A DNA stretch of 64,000 bases from Bacillus_AB infantis_B (GCF_008180445.1 NZ_VTER01000001.1:62001-126000); one strand, 5' to 3'. Positions 25,865-34,926 are shown, counted from the first letter of the stretch. A program made the numbers and translations. Notes: generated by a model not told the origin, from the letters alone.

Positions 25865-25888
25865 AGGAAAGGATAGCTGTCCTTTCCT
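25865..25888 (-). terminator. terminator of the 25917 gene
   Basis: Nine-bp stem AGGAAAGGA/TCCTTTCCT with a 6-nt loop; a T run follows on the minus strand. Confidence 0.8.
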
Positions 25889-25916
25889 CTTTCAGGCAGT
25901 TACTCAACATACACAG

Positions 25917-26111
25917 TCACTTTCTCTTTTTTCTAAGCAGGGAATAGATAAAAAATCCGCTAGTCGCGACTATCAGCAGCAAGTGGGGAACAAAATACAA
26001 ATCTGCCGGGACGACCCAATACAATATAGCTGCCAATGCGATAACTGGCAGCATGATGAGCATCCACGCTCGAACAAGCTTATTATTCAGGCTAAAATCA
26101 AAGCGATCCAT
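25917..26111 (-). CDS. small membrane protein, 64 aa
   Basis: Two membrane segments (about 15-34 and 41-58), short charged ends (MDRFDFSLNNK, LLRKKRK). GGAGGGAGGAAGG precedes ATG 26111 and a terminator follows, so it is a self-contained unit or the end of the GNAT transcript. No family recognised. Confidence 0.7.
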   Translation of the reverse strand: MDRFDFSLNNKLVRAWMLIMLPVIALAAILYWVVPADLYFVPHLLLIVATSGFFIYSLLRKKRK

Positions 26112-26163
26112 ATAGCCTTCCTCCCTCTATACGTTTTTTATTACAAGGATGAGACTTGAGGCA

Positions 26164-26655
26164 TTAACTACCCAAACGCAAAACCATGCGGATTGTCATT
26201 AATACATGTCCTTCAAATTCCTCCTCAAACTCTTTGATATGCTCAAAACCTTTTGACAGATAAAAATTCCTGCCGATTTCATTGTCTTTTTCTACATTTA
26301 TATAAATCTCTTTCACACCGGCCAGTTCTTCTATACCCTTGTTGAGGAGGGAGGTTCCAATCCCTTTGCCCTGTGCTTCAGAATAAAGATAGATGGCACC
26401 CAACTCTGCTTTTCCTTCCTTGTTTACAGGTGAAAAGTTGGCAAAACCGACAATCTGCCCTTCTGCCTCTGCAACAAAAAGATGGGACCTTTCAATTCTT
26501 TGCAGCATACGTTCACTGCTGTAGGCTGCAGCCAGGAATTGATCCTGCACCTCCCTGGGTATGATGCCTTCATAGGTGCTGTGCCAGCTTGCCTTTGCTG
26601 CATTCTGTACTTGTTCTATGTCATTTTCCTCCATTTTTCGGATGGTAAGTGTCAT
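26164..26655 (-). CDS. GNAT family N-acetyltransferase
   Basis: 163 residues. The acetyl-CoA binding loop is EAQGKGIGTSLL, preceded by GAIYLYS and followed by INVEKDNEIGRNFYLSKGF. The N-terminal TIRKMEENDIEQV and WHSTYEGIIP resemble a common bacilli GNAT subgroup with unknown substrate. AGAGGAGC lies before ATG 26655. The 64-residue membrane protein follows 52 bp downstream. Confidence 0.9.
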   Translation of the reverse strand: MTLTIRKMEENDIEQVQNAAKASWHSTYEGIIPREVQDQFLAAAYSSERMLQRIERSHLFVAEAEGQIVGFANFSPVNKEGKAELGAIYLYSEAQGKGIGTSLLNKGIEELAGVKEIYINVEKDNEIGRNFYLSKGFEHIKEFEEEFEGHVLMTIRMVLRLGS

Positions 26656-26714
26656 TTTATATGCTCCTCTGCTGAAGTTGCTGATGGCTGTTAATTTTTC
26701 AATCTATATGCTGT

Positions 26715-26918
26715 TCAAGACACCAGGAAAAAAATAATGAAGAAAAGAATATAGAGAGATTCCGGCAGGATCGGACGCTGCCTGAAGCGCTGCGGGTATG
26801 CTATGCAACTGGCTGTACAAGACATCCTGCTTATTGACCCACTATGAGGCAGAAAAAGAACCAGCCAAAATTGATATGTAAGATACCCAGCCAGAATAAT
26901 CGTACCAGCTGTCTCCAT
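26715..26918 (-). CDS. doubtful 67-aa ORF
   Basis: Hydrophobic at both ends (AGYLTYQFWLVLFLP and YILFFIIFFLVS) with a Cys-containing centre, but there is no convincing ribosome binding site before ATG 26918 and the frame starts only 18 bp after the GNAT stop. It could be a degraded membrane-protein gene or chance. Confidence 0.3.
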   Translation of the reverse strand: METAGTIILAGYLTYQFWLVLFLPHSGSISRMSCTASCIAYPQRFRQRPILPESLYILFFIIFFLVS

Positions 26919-26935
26919 AACCGAAAGAATTTCTT

Positions 26936-27472
26936 TTAAAACTGATTCTGCAAGATTCTGCCCATTAGTATTGTGTCATAATATTTACCGTCGGACAGCA
27001 GCTTATCCCTCCTCAATACACCCTCGATTTCAAAACCAACCCTTTTATAAAGCTGGATAGCATTTTCATTTGTTTCCAGTACTTGAAGGGTGATTTTTTT
27101 AATATCTGCCTCTTCCGCCCACCTGATAGAATCAATCAGAAGCTGTTTACCAATTCCATTTCCCCAATAATCTTTCAGAACGCATACACCGAATTCCACT
27201 TTATGGGCTGTTCTTCTTAAATTGGAGCCTTCGCAGCGGGAAAAGCCGACAAGTTTGCCATCCGCTTCAGCTACCAGAAAAAGATGGGTCTTCTGCTTGC
27301 TGTCATTTGAAATGACTTCTTTAAATCCTTCTTCACTGATAAAATCCTCGCCGCTCTCCCTGTCCATGTTTTCCGTTTCCCCGTCGATTGTCACCCTAAG
27401 TTCAGCAAGGCTTTTGGCATCTTCTATTTTCGCTTCCCTTATCGAGAAAGCATGCTTTGCATCTTGCAGCAA
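26936..27472 (-). CDS. GNAT family N-acetyltransferase
   Basis: 178 residues. The central strand VEFGVCVLKDYWGNGIGKQLL contains the acetyl-CoA loop (WGNGIGK), with LQVLETNENAIQLYKRVGF and the GVLRRDKL tail. This end pattern is common in GNATs near the RimI/RimJ type acting on amines or peptides. It starts with TTG 27472 behind AAGGAGAG. Substrate unknown. Confidence 0.9.
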   Translation of the reverse strand: MLQDAKHAFSIREAKIEDAKSLAELRVTIDGETENMDRESGEDFISEEGFKEVISNDSKQKTHLFLVAEADGKLVGFSRCEGSNLRRTAHKVEFGVCVLKDYWGNGIGKQLLIDSIRWAEEADIKKITLQVLETNENAIQLYKRVGFEIEGVLRRDKLLSDGKYYDTILMGRILQNQF

Positions 27473-27569
27473 AATAATCTCTCCTTGAGCTAAAGAATCT
27501 TCTTGGAATTCCGTATTTTTAAGTATGGGTTTATCCTCCCCATTTTCGAAAAAAGCGGCTATAAAAAAG

Positions 27570-28664
27570 TCATTCGAACGTCTTTGCTATCTTTTCATTT
27601 AGCAGCTGGAATGATTGATTGAGCAGGTCTTTTGGAACCTCCTCATACAAGTCGCCAATGCTGACCTCATAATAGGAGGAATGGCTGTCTTTTTCTCTAA
27701 GATTTCCTGTAAAACCTATCCCTGTCTCTTCCTGTATTTGAATTAGAATTGGTTCGATTTCTTCTTTCGGGTGCTCAAAATGGACATGAAACATATTGGA
27801 TACCGGAATAGATGGTAAAGTATATATGCCTTCACAGCTGTTGTATAATTGTGCAAGCTCTTTTGCTTCTTCATAATAAGCTTCCATCTTACCGGAACGC
27901 TGGTCATAATAATAATCAGCTGAAAGAATATATGGATAAAGGCTTATCAAATCGCCTCCGTGGCGCCGTTTCCAGACCTTTGATTTCTCCGTGAAATCTT
28001 TGCTCCCCGCAAGAATGGCACCGGCTATCCCGCCAATTCCCTTGTAAAGTGAGATATAGACACTATCAAATAGTGCACTCACTTCTGCGGCTGTTTTTTT
28101 ATAGTAAGGGAGCACTTCCAATAAGCGGGCACCGTCAAGCTGCAGCTTAGTCCCTTTTTCACGGCAAAAGGCTGATATTTTTTCCAAAGTCCCGTAATCA
28201 GGAAGCTGTCCGCCGATTTCACGCTGAGGCAATTCAAGCAGCAGACAGGCAACATCCTCTTCCATGCCAGTGACATCATCAAGTTCAATCAACCTTGTTT
28301 TATCTGCGAGCAGAACGGTCTCAATATGATGCAGCTTTTTCAGCCCATCTTCTTCATGAATTTCAAGATGGCTTAAAGGATGGTAAGCAACCTTCGCAGC
28401 GCCCTTTTCGTCGCACCAGATACGCAGAGCGATCTGCTGGGCCATTGTACCGCTTGGGAAAAAAACAGCGGCCTCCTTTCCGAGCAGGTTTGCCATTTTA
28501 TCCTGGAAATCCTCGATTACCTTCCCCTTCCCGTACATTTCACTCTCTATGCTGCCGCTGATCTGTTCAAATGCCTTTTTCAATACTTCTGCATTCCGTT
28601 TGCCATGGCCTGCGAGCGGATATTTAACCAGGCTGTATGATTCTTGAAGCGATTTAGTATGCAT
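27570..28664 (-). CDS. threonine aldolase/beta-eliminating lyase family protein
   Basis: 364 residues, fold-type I PLP enzyme. AAVFFPSGTMAQQIAL is the PLP phosphate region, KLQLDGARLLEVLPYY carries the aspartate that contacts the pyridine nitrogen and the Ala-Arg pair of threonine aldolases, and SLYKGIGGIAG holds the Schiff-base lysine. Family members split L-threonine or L-allo-threonine into glycine and acetaldehyde or act on related beta-hydroxy amino acids; specificity is uncertain. ACAGGAGAATACAT precedes ATG 28664. Confidence 0.88.
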   Translation of the reverse strand: MHTKSLQESYSLVKYPLAGHGKRNAEVLKKAFEQISGSIESEMYGKGKVIEDFQDKMANLLGKEAAVFFPSGTMAQQIALRIWCDEKGAAKVAYHPLSHLEIHEEDGLKKLHHIETVLLADKTRLIELDDVTGMEEDVACLLLELPQREIGGQLPDYGTLEKISAFCREKGTKLQLDGARLLEVLPYYKKTAAEVSALFDSVYISLYKGIGGIAGAILAGSKDFTEKSKVWKRRHGGDLISLYPYILSADYYYDQRSGKMEAYYEEAKELAQLYNSCEGIYTLPSIPVSNMFHVHFEHPKEEIEPILIQIQEETGIGFTGNLREKDSHSSYYEVSIGDLYEEVPKDLLNQSFQLLNEKIAKTFE

Positions 28665-28748
28665 ATGTATTCTCCTGTCTTTTCAGAATAATAGAATTAT
28701 ATCCCAAAGCGGGCTGCCGGGTCTATGGAATGCTCTGTTCCAGGAAAA

Positions 28749-28773
28749 AAGGGCAGCCGCAATGGCTGCCCTT
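28749..28773 (-). terminator. terminator of the 28781 gene
   Basis: Ten-bp stem AAGGGCAGCC/GGCTGCCCTT with a 5-nt loop, followed by a T run on the minus strand. Confidence 0.85.
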
Positions 28774-28780
28774 CCCATTC

Positions 28781-29035
28781 TTATCTGTTTTTGAGTCTGT
28801 AAAATAATGAAGCAATCAGATTCGCTCCCCAGAATAGGAACCCTTGAGCATTATAATGCAGCAGCTGATTTTCAAATGTCATGCTCTCATAAAACTCATC
28901 CTGGGCTTTTCCTTGTGCTTTCCGCTCCTGATCCATTTTCTTCAGCTCTTTAATATACCCATATTGAACGGGAGCAAGAATACATGAAATCAGCAGGTAA
29001 ATGCCCGCAATCCATAAAAAAATCATACGGTCCAT
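28781..29035 (-). CDS. small membrane protein (DUF3949-like)
   Basis: 84 residues: one N-terminal membrane helix (about 4-24), a charged amphipathic stretch (KELKKMDQERKAQGKAQDE), then FENQLLHYNAQGFLFWGANLIASLFYRL. The middle-to-end pattern resembles DUF3949 proteins of bacilli as I recall them. GAAAGGAGCTG precedes ATG 29035. Function unknown. Confidence 0.75.
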   Translation of the reverse strand: MDRMIFLWIAGIYLLISCILAPVQYGYIKELKKMDQERKAQGKAQDEFYESMTFENQLLHYNAQGFLFWGANLIASLFYRLKNR

Positions 29036-29223
29036 TTTTACAGCTCCTTTCCAGTCGTTTTCCTATATTTACGAATGGCGGTATGGAAAGGTTTCGCTTT
29101 TTTCAAAATATTTCCTTTACTAATTGTTTAACCTTCATATTTGTTTGTAAACCTTAGGACATTTTTGTTGGAGCTAGGATGGTATCTTTATATGGAAAAA
29201 AGTTTTAAAAAAAGCATAAAAAA

Positions 29224-29248
29224 AAGCTGTCTTTTTAGTCAACAGCTT
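29224..29248 (-). terminator. terminator downstream of repeat array A
   Basis: Seven-bp stem AAGCTGT/ACAGCTT followed on the minus strand by a long T-rich run. No terminator was seen between the ABC exporter stop (29833) and this site, so the exporter transcript may run through the repeat array. Confidence 0.65.
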
Positions 29249-29300
29249 CAATCATAGTGTTTTGATTTTGATAATTGTTTACGGGGATTCGGTTGGATGG

Positions 29301-29704
29301 TTCCCTCTGTTTCTTTTTTCACTGGTTCAGAGGGTCTTAGTCCGTCTGACTGGTACCCTCTGTTTCCTTTTTCACTGTTCAGAGGGTCTTAGTCCGTCTG
29401 ACTAGTACCCTCTGTTTCTTTTTTCATTGTTCAGAAGGTCTTAGTCCGCATGACTAGTACCCTCTGTTTCTTTTTTCACTGTTCAGAAGGTCTTAGTCCG
29501 TCTGACTAGTACCCTCTGTTTCTTTTTTCACTGTTCAGAAGGTCTTAGTCCGCATGACTAGTACCTTCTGTTTCTTTTTTCATTGTTCAGAAGGTCTTAG
29601 TCCGCATGACCAGTACCTTCTGTTTCTTTTTTCACTGTTCAGGGGGTCTTAGTCCGTCTGACTAGTACCCTCTGTTTCTCTTTTCTCTGTTCAGAAGGTC
29701 TCAA
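29301..29704. repeat. tandem array A, about eight 52-bp units
   Basis: Units start near 29301, 29355, 29407, 29459, 29511, 29563, 29615 and 29667 (the first has two extra bases; the last is partial). Each begins ACC(C/T)TCTG and 17 nt later has CAGA(A/G)GGT, giving a possible 33-nt hairpin. A second small hairpin TAGTC/GACTA has a variable 5-nt loop (CGTCT or CGCAT). The period is not a multiple of three and no protein is encoded. There are no unique spacers, so it is not CRISPR. Confidence 0.9.
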
Positions 29705-29832
29705 CTAAGCCTGCCGCCAGCCTCAAAGTTTATTTTAATTTGATATATAGAAGAATCCGTTCTGCCAGCATAGATATGTGTGCAATTTCCACATAAAATC
29801 TATCAGTTTCTATCCCCACTATCAGCCTTTCT

Positions 29833-31659
29833 TTAAGAAGCATCCTCAAACTGGCTATTATACAAATCAGCATAAAAGCCATTCTGACCAAGCAGCTCCT
29901 CATGGTTTCCGCTTTCGATGATGTCGCCATCTTTCATGACGAGAATCAGGTCGGCGTTTTTGATGGTGGATAGCCTGTGGGCGATGACAAAGGAAGTTTT
30001 GCCTGCTGTCAGCTTATCCATTGCCTTCTGGATCAACACTTCTGTGCGTGTGTCGACAGAGCTTGTTGCTTCATCCAGAATGAGGAGCGGTGCATCTTTT
30101 ACCATGGCCCGTGCTATGGTGATTAACTGCTTCTGTCCCGCTGAAAGATTTGCTTTATCATCGAGGATGGTATCATAGCCCATAGGAAGCGTCTGGATAA
30201 AATGATGCAGTCCAACGGCTTTGGCTGCTTCCACTGCATCCTGATCACTTACCCCTTTTCTGGAATAGACGATGTTTTCACGAATGCTTCCTTCAAACAG
30301 CCAGGTATCCTGGAGCACCATGCAGAACAGGCTGCGCAATTTTTCACGGCTCAATTCTTTTGTGGGCATACCATCGATCAGGATTTCTCCGCCATTGACC
30401 TCATAGAAACGCATGAGGAGGTTAATAATGGTCGTTTTTCCCGCCCCTGTCGGTCCGACAATCGCCACTTTCTGCCCTGCTTTTGCGAGAGCAGAAAAAT
30501 CATGGATTATCATTTTATCTTCGCTGTAGCCAAAGCGGACATTTTTAAATTCAACTTCCCCTTTGACATCTGTGAGAACCGTTTTCTTATTATCTTCATT
30601 TTCCAGTTCTTCTTCTGCCAGGAACTCAAAGACCCGCTCACTTGCAGCCGCGGTGGCCTGCAGGTTTGCCGCTGCCTGGGCAAGCTGTGAAAGCGGCTGG
30701 GTAAACAGCCGGATATAAATCATAAATGCAACGATGACACCAAATGTAATTGAACCATTTACAGCCAATACTGCACCGACCACACAAACAACGACATAGC
30801 CGAAATTTCCGACGAACATCATGATCGGCATCATGAGCCCTGAAAGGAACTGCGACTTCCATGCGCTTTCATACAGCCTTGTGTTGATCTTGTGGAAAGT
30901 TGCCTTAGCTTCCGGCTCTCCGTTATATACTTTTACCACGCTGTGCCCTGAGTATATTTCTTCAATATGTCCGTTAAGCCTTCCAAGCTCTGCCTGCTGC
31001 TGCGCAAAGTATTTCTGAGACTTGGATATTAAGAAGCTCATAAACACAAAACCGATCAATGTTGAAAGAATGGCAGAGACAGCCATGATCCAATTTGTAT
31101 AGAACATCATGACGAGCGAGCCTAGGAACATCGTTATGGCTGATACCAATGTGCTTAAGCTCTGATTCATCGTTTGCCCGATCAGGTCGACGTCATTTGT
31201 CACGCGGCTGAGAACATCTCCGGTGCTGCCTGAATCAAAGTATTTCAAAGGCATCCGGTTCATTTTAGAGGATAAATCGCTCCTTAAGTTTTTGGATACC
31301 CGCTGGGTGACTGTTGCCATGATGAATCCCTGAATATAATTGAACAGAAAACCCAAGCCATACAAAAAGGCGAGGATGGAAGCAATGCTTACGACCTCAT
31401 CCAAATTGATTTCTGCCATCAGCCCTTCTGCAATCAGGTCAGTGATCCTGCTGAGAAGGTCCGGGCCGATGATGCTGAATATGGATGCTGCCATTGCCAG
31501 AACAAGGGCAATCACAATAAACGGCAGATAGGCCCTGCAATAGGAAACCAGCTTCTTAATAGTCTTCTTGAAGTTCTTCGGTTTTCGACCGCCTCCCGGC
31601 CCAATGGCACCTGGTCCGCCTTTTTTTGGCCTTATGCGGTTAGATTTTTTATCAGCCAA
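29833..31659 (-). CDS. ABC exporter half-transporter, subunit 2
   Basis: 608 residues: a Gly/Lys-rich N-terminus, six membrane helices (about 40-330), then a nucleotide-binding domain with Walker A GPTGAGKTT, a non-canonical signature LSAGQKQ (Ala for the second-position Gly), a canonical Walker B LLILDEATSSVD and the switch His in IAHRLST. Start TTG 31659 follows GGAGGAACTGG and overlaps the stop of the partner gene by 8 bp. It forms a heterodimer with the upstream subunit, like YfiB/YfiC or LmrCD-type multidrug exporters. The substrate is not known. Confidence 0.93.
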   Translation of the reverse strand: MADKKSNRIRPKKGGPGAIGPGGGRKPKNFKKTIKKLVSYCRAYLPFIVIALVLAMAASIFSIIGPDLLSRITDLIAEGLMAEINLDEVVSIASILAFLYGLGFLFNYIQGFIMATVTQRVSKNLRSDLSSKMNRMPLKYFDSGSTGDVLSRVTNDVDLIGQTMNQSLSTLVSAITMFLGSLVMMFYTNWIMAVSAILSTLIGFVFMSFLISKSQKYFAQQQAELGRLNGHIEEIYSGHSVVKVYNGEPEAKATFHKINTRLYESAWKSQFLSGLMMPIMMFVGNFGYVVVCVVGAVLAVNGSITFGVIVAFMIYIRLFTQPLSQLAQAAANLQATAAASERVFEFLAEEELENEDNKKTVLTDVKGEVEFKNVRFGYSEDKMIIHDFSALAKAGQKVAIVGPTGAGKTTIINLLMRFYEVNGGEILIDGMPTKELSREKLRSLFCMVLQDTWLFEGSIRENIVYSRKGVSDQDAVEAAKAVGLHHFIQTLPMGYDTILDDKANLSAGQKQLITIARAMVKDAPLLILDEATSSVDTRTEVLIQKAMDKLTAGKTSFVIAHRLSTIKNADLILVMKDGDIIESGNHEELLGQNGFYADLYNSQFEDAS

Positions 31660-33409
31660 TTTCCAGTTCCTCCTTTGACAGCTGAGAATAGGCAATCTCC
31701 TGATACACGCTGCAGCTGTCCAGCAATTCTTCATGTGTTCCGATGCCGGCGACCTTCCCTTGATCAAGGACTACGATGCGGTCTGCGTCTTTGATGGTTC
31801 CGATCCGCTGGGCAACAATCAGGGTGGTGCTTTCACTGGTTTCTTTTTTCAGCAATGATCGCAGCCGCCTGTCAGTTTTATAATCAAGTGCCGAGAAGGA
31901 ATCATCAAACAGGTAAATTTCCGGCTGCTTGTAAATGGCCCTGGCAATGGAGAGCCTTTGCTTCTGGCCGCCTGACAGATTGGTTCCTCCCTGGGAAACA
32001 GCTCCTTTATACTGGTCTTCCATTTTTTCAACAAATTCAGAAGCCTGCGCTATTTCTGCCGCTCTTTCTAGCTTTCCGGCCGGTTCTGTCTGGCTGATGC
32101 CGTAGGCGATATTTTCCGATACTGTGCCGCTGAACAATACAGCCTTTTGAGAAACGTAGCCAAGCTTATCGCGGAGATCTTCCTGCCTGTATTCTTTAAC
32201 GTTGATGCCATCGACCAGCACTTCGCCTTTTGTGGCATCATAAAAGCGGGGAATCAGGTTCAGCAAGGTGCTTTTTCCGCTGCCTGTTGAACCGATAAAA
32301 GCGACAGTCTCCCCTTTATGGGCAGTAAAGCTGATATTATGCAGGATATAATCCGCCGCATCCGGGTATTTGAAGCTGACATTCCGGAATTCAATCTCCC
32401 CTGCAGCTTTTGAATCGTTCCCTTTTAAGGTGCCGTCAAGGATTTTGGAATCTGTTTGCAGCACCTCATTGATCCTCTTTGCGGATACCGTCGCCCGCGG
32501 CAGCATCACGAAGATGATCGACAGCATCATGAAGGCCATTATGACCTGCATGCTGTAAGAAGAGAACACGACCATATCAGAAAAAAGGGTCAGTTTGTCT
32601 GGCAAAGCAGCATTGTTGATGATAAATGCACCAATCCAATAGATGGCAAGATTGATTCCCGACATGATCAATGTCATAACCGGCATCATGATCGCCATCG
32701 TCCTGCCTGTAAAAAGATTGGTCCTCGTCAGTTCACTGTTTGCCTTTTCAAACTTATCTTCCTGGTATTCCTCAGCATTATAGGCCCTGACTACCCGGAT
32801 TCCAGTGAGATTTTCCCTGGTCACGCGATTCAGGTTGTCTGTTAAAGTCTGGATCACCTTGAATTTAGGGAGCGCAATGACAATGATGACTGCGAGCATC
32901 ACCATAAGAACGGCAACGGCAATCCCGGTCGCTGCAGTCCACTGCCAGCTTTTGCCCATAATTTTCAAGATTGCCCAAACAGCCAGTATCGGCGCCTTGA
33001 CAATCGCCTGCAATCCAACAGCAATCAGCAGCTGGATCTGTGTTATATCATTGGTGGAACGTGTGATCAAACTTGGGGTTGAGAACCCATTGATTTCCTC
33101 CATCGAAAACGACATTGTTTTTTCAAACACCATTCCGCGCAATCGTACGGCAAATCCGGCAGCCACCTGTGCGGCAAAAAAGCCGACTATCATGGCGGCA
33201 GCCATACTGCCGATGGCACATAAAAGCATGTAAGCGCCCTGAATAAGGACATCACCCATACTGCTGCCTTCTGTCTGGACCAGCATGGTGATTTCATGCA
33301 TATATTCAGGCAGCTTTAAGTCAAGCCAGACCTGTACAATGATAAATACGAGGCTGCACAGGACAAGCAGCCAATCTTTCCCCTTAAAATGCTTAAACAT
33401 AGCAAGCAT
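31652..33409 (-). CDS. ABC exporter half-transporter, subunit 1
   Basis: 585 residues: six membrane helices (about 15-320), Walker A GSTGSGKST, canonical signature LSGGQKQR, but Walker B YLFDDSFSALD has Asp in place of the catalytic Glu, and the switch position in VAQRIGT is Gln in place of His. These changes mark the degenerate ATP site typical of heterodimeric type IV exporters. The partner supplies the catalytic glutamate. GGGGGAATATGG precedes ATG 33409. It is preceded by a MarR gene and a copy of that gene's putative operator. Confidence 0.93.
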   Translation of the reverse strand: MLAMFKHFKGKDWLLVLCSLVFIIVQVWLDLKLPEYMHEITMLVQTEGSSMGDVLIQGAYMLLCAIGSMAAAMIVGFFAAQVAAGFAVRLRGMVFEKTMSFSMEEINGFSTPSLITRSTNDITQIQLLIAVGLQAIVKAPILAVWAILKIMGKSWQWTAATGIAVAVLMVMLAVIIVIALPKFKVIQTLTDNLNRVTRENLTGIRVVRAYNAEEYQEDKFEKANSELTRTNLFTGRTMAIMMPVMTLIMSGINLAIYWIGAFIINNAALPDKLTLFSDMVVFSSYSMQVIMAFMMLSIIFVMLPRATVSAKRINEVLQTDSKILDGTLKGNDSKAAGEIEFRNVSFKYPDAADYILHNISFTAHKGETVAFIGSTGSGKSTLLNLIPRFYDATKGEVLVDGINVKEYRQEDLRDKLGYVSQKAVLFSGTVSENIAYGISQTEPAGKLERAAEIAQASEFVEKMEDQYKGAVSQGGTNLSGGQKQRLSIARAIYKQPEIYLFDDSFSALDYKTDRRLRSLLKKETSESTTLIVAQRIGTIKDADRIVVLDQGKVAGIGTHEELLDSCSVYQEIAYSQLSKEELEIG

Positions 33410-33437
33410 CCGCCATATTCCCCCTTAATATTTCTTT

Positions 33438-33454
33438 ATCTAACAGTATTAGAT
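33438..33454. promoter_or_regulatory. putative MarR operator before the ABC genes
   Basis: ATCTAACAGTATTAGAT, an inverted repeat with one mismatched pair, 29 bp before the exporter start. It differs from the site upstream of the MarR gene at two positions, one of them the central base. Confidence 0.7.
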
Positions 33455-33490
33455 ATTAAGTGCAGCTTAACCATATTGAGCGGTTGAACA

Positions 33491-33915
33491 TCATTCCATT
33501 TCTTTATGAATTTCTTCTATGCGCTTCACAATACGGACAAACTCTTTAGCATCATGCTCCCCGAGCTTTCTGAAGGTCTTTTCGACAATACGCTTTGCTT
33601 CTTCATGCTCTTCCATTACAAAAGTTCTGCCAAATGGAGTAATGGAAACAATCACGAGACGTTTGTCATTTTTGTCCCTGTTCCGCTCGATATATTCCTT
33701 CTTTGCCAGATTTTTGAGTGCGGCAGCTACTCTCGGAGTCGAAAGGCAGAGCTTTTCACTCAGTTCACCTGAAGTAACCTCATTTTGTATAAAAGTCAGG
33801 TAACCCAATATACTCCTTTCCCCATAAGAAAGATCGTTGACCTTCTTTTGGAAAGGCATCTTCGGTGATTTGCTTATATTCTGGAAAAATTCATCCACTA
33901 AATCTTTATATTCCA
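33491..33915 (-). CDS. MarR family transcriptional regulator
   Basis: 141 residues. The winged helix is visible as SELSEKLCLSTPRVAAALKNLAKKEYIERN followed by the wing DKNDKRLVIVSITPFG. Flanking helices form the dimer interface (EEIHKEME at the end). ATG 33915 follows AAAAAGGTG by 6 nt; the GTG upstream lacks a site. It lies directly upstream of the exporter genes and both promoters carry the same palindrome, so autoregulation and control of the exporter are likely. Confidence 0.92.
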
Positions 33916-33940
33916 TAATTAGCACCTTTTTATTTATTTT

Positions 33941-33957
33941 ATCTAATACTATTAGAT
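33941..33957. promoter_or_regulatory. putative MarR operator upstream of its own gene
   Basis: Perfect inverted repeat ATCTAATACTATTAGAT (8-bp arms, one central base), overlapping the predicted -10 box of the marR promoter. Confidence 0.75.
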
Positions 33958-33979
33958 ATCATAATGCCAAAAATGTCAA
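33951..33979 (-). promoter_or_regulatory. sigma-A promoter of the marR gene
   Basis: TTGACA (33979-33974) and TCTAAT (33956-33951) are separated by 17 nt on the minus strand, 36 bp before ATG 33915. The -10 box lies inside the operator. Confidence 0.6.
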
Positions 33980-34068
33980 CGACGTGAAACAGCAGCTAAA
34001 GGCAAGCAGACTTCTCCAAAATAAAAACCTTTATTATTGGTTATTTTACTGATATGGAGGTGATTGGA

Positions 34069-34209
34069 ATGGCGGAAAAGGAATTTCCGAATGTGAGTCT
34101 TGGGGGTAAGATCGCCAAGGAAAAAGGGGACGGCGGAGACCAGGTGCACGGGCATGAAAAAGAAAATAAAAATGGAAGAGTCAATACAAATTCAAAAACG
34201 AATATGTGA
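34069..34209 (+). CDS. small hydrophilic protein, 46 aa
   Basis: ATG 34069 follows GGAGGTGATTGGA. The product (MAEKEFPNVSLGGKIAKEKG...) is Gly/Lys/Asn-rich, without cysteine or a membrane segment, and ends VNTNSKTNM. A structured hairpin follows the stop. It probably belongs to the small disordered sporulation or stress proteins of bacilli, but no family is recognised. Confidence 0.65.
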   Translation: MAEKEFPNVSLGGKIAKEKGDGGDQVHGHEKENKNGRVNTNSKTNM

Positions 34210-34587
34210 GGGCTGCACAAAGGCAAAGATCAGGATAGCCTGAATGGCTCTCCTTTCTTTGCCGGTTTGACAACCCTTCTGTAAGAGTGCAAATTTAATA
34301 ATACTCTCTGTGATGCGCTTAAAAACAATGCCTGTTTACACCAAGAGAACAGGAAGCTCCCCTCCGTTTATTGAGCAGCGGTTTTTTTCCTCTATTCCGG
34401 CTTCTGTCTGGAGCGTCTTGGCCAATAAAATGTGGCTATCCAGATAATCATGCATGTTATAAACTTTTGGCAATATATTGAAAAGTGCATCAAAAAATTA
34501 TCCCCCAAACACATTCAAACAGGAAGCCTTTCTCAGCCTCTGCTATTCTCTTTATTAAAGACATAATGAAATGAAGGAGTCCTGAAA
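34210..34587. other. intergenic region with a terminator-like hairpin
   Basis: Contains an interrupted stem at 34222-34263 (GGCAAAG/CTTTGCC outside, AGGATAGCC/GGCTCTCCT inside) that probably ends the 46-residue gene. The remainder, to the ribosome site of the next gene, shows no gene or clear element. Confidence 0.5.
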
Positions 34588-34827
34588 TTGGAAGAAGACT
34601 ATTTGAAAGAACTGCTGAATGTACTGGAAAAATACACGCAGACTGTAATCACCCTCACCCTTTCAAACCAGCAAAATATTCCCTACGCCATCGTAAATTA
34701 CGAAAAGAAAGTATTTGTCCTAATAGATCCAGGTACTGAAACAGCTTCAGTTTATACAGATATATGTTCAATATTATCAGCCATACAAGGGTACTGGGAT
34801 AACAACAAGAAACTGGCAGGTGCCTAA
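34588..34827 (+). CDS. hypothetical protein, 79 aa
   Basis: TTG start at 34588 with AAGGAG 8 nt upstream. A small alpha/beta protein by composition: an N-terminal helix (EEDYLKELLNVLEKY), a strand-like VITLTLSNQ, KVFVLIDPG and a C-terminal helix ending GYWDNNKKLAGA. No signal peptide or cysteine. I do not recognise the family. Confidence 0.65.
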   Translation: MEEDYLKELLNVLEKYTQTVITLTLSNQQNIPYAIVNYEKKVFVLIDPGTETASVYTDICSILSAIQGYWDNNKKLAGA

Positions 34828-34926
34828 CATTCCTTCAACTGAACCAAAATAAGCATGATTTACCTTCAATTGGGAACTCTAAAACATAGAAATTAAGAAG
34901 AGCCGCAATCATGAGGAGGAGCCGGC

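Noticed and set aside
29301..29704. CRISPR array.
   Set aside because: Whole units repeat with no unique spacers and there are no cas genes; the same holds for 39322-39735.
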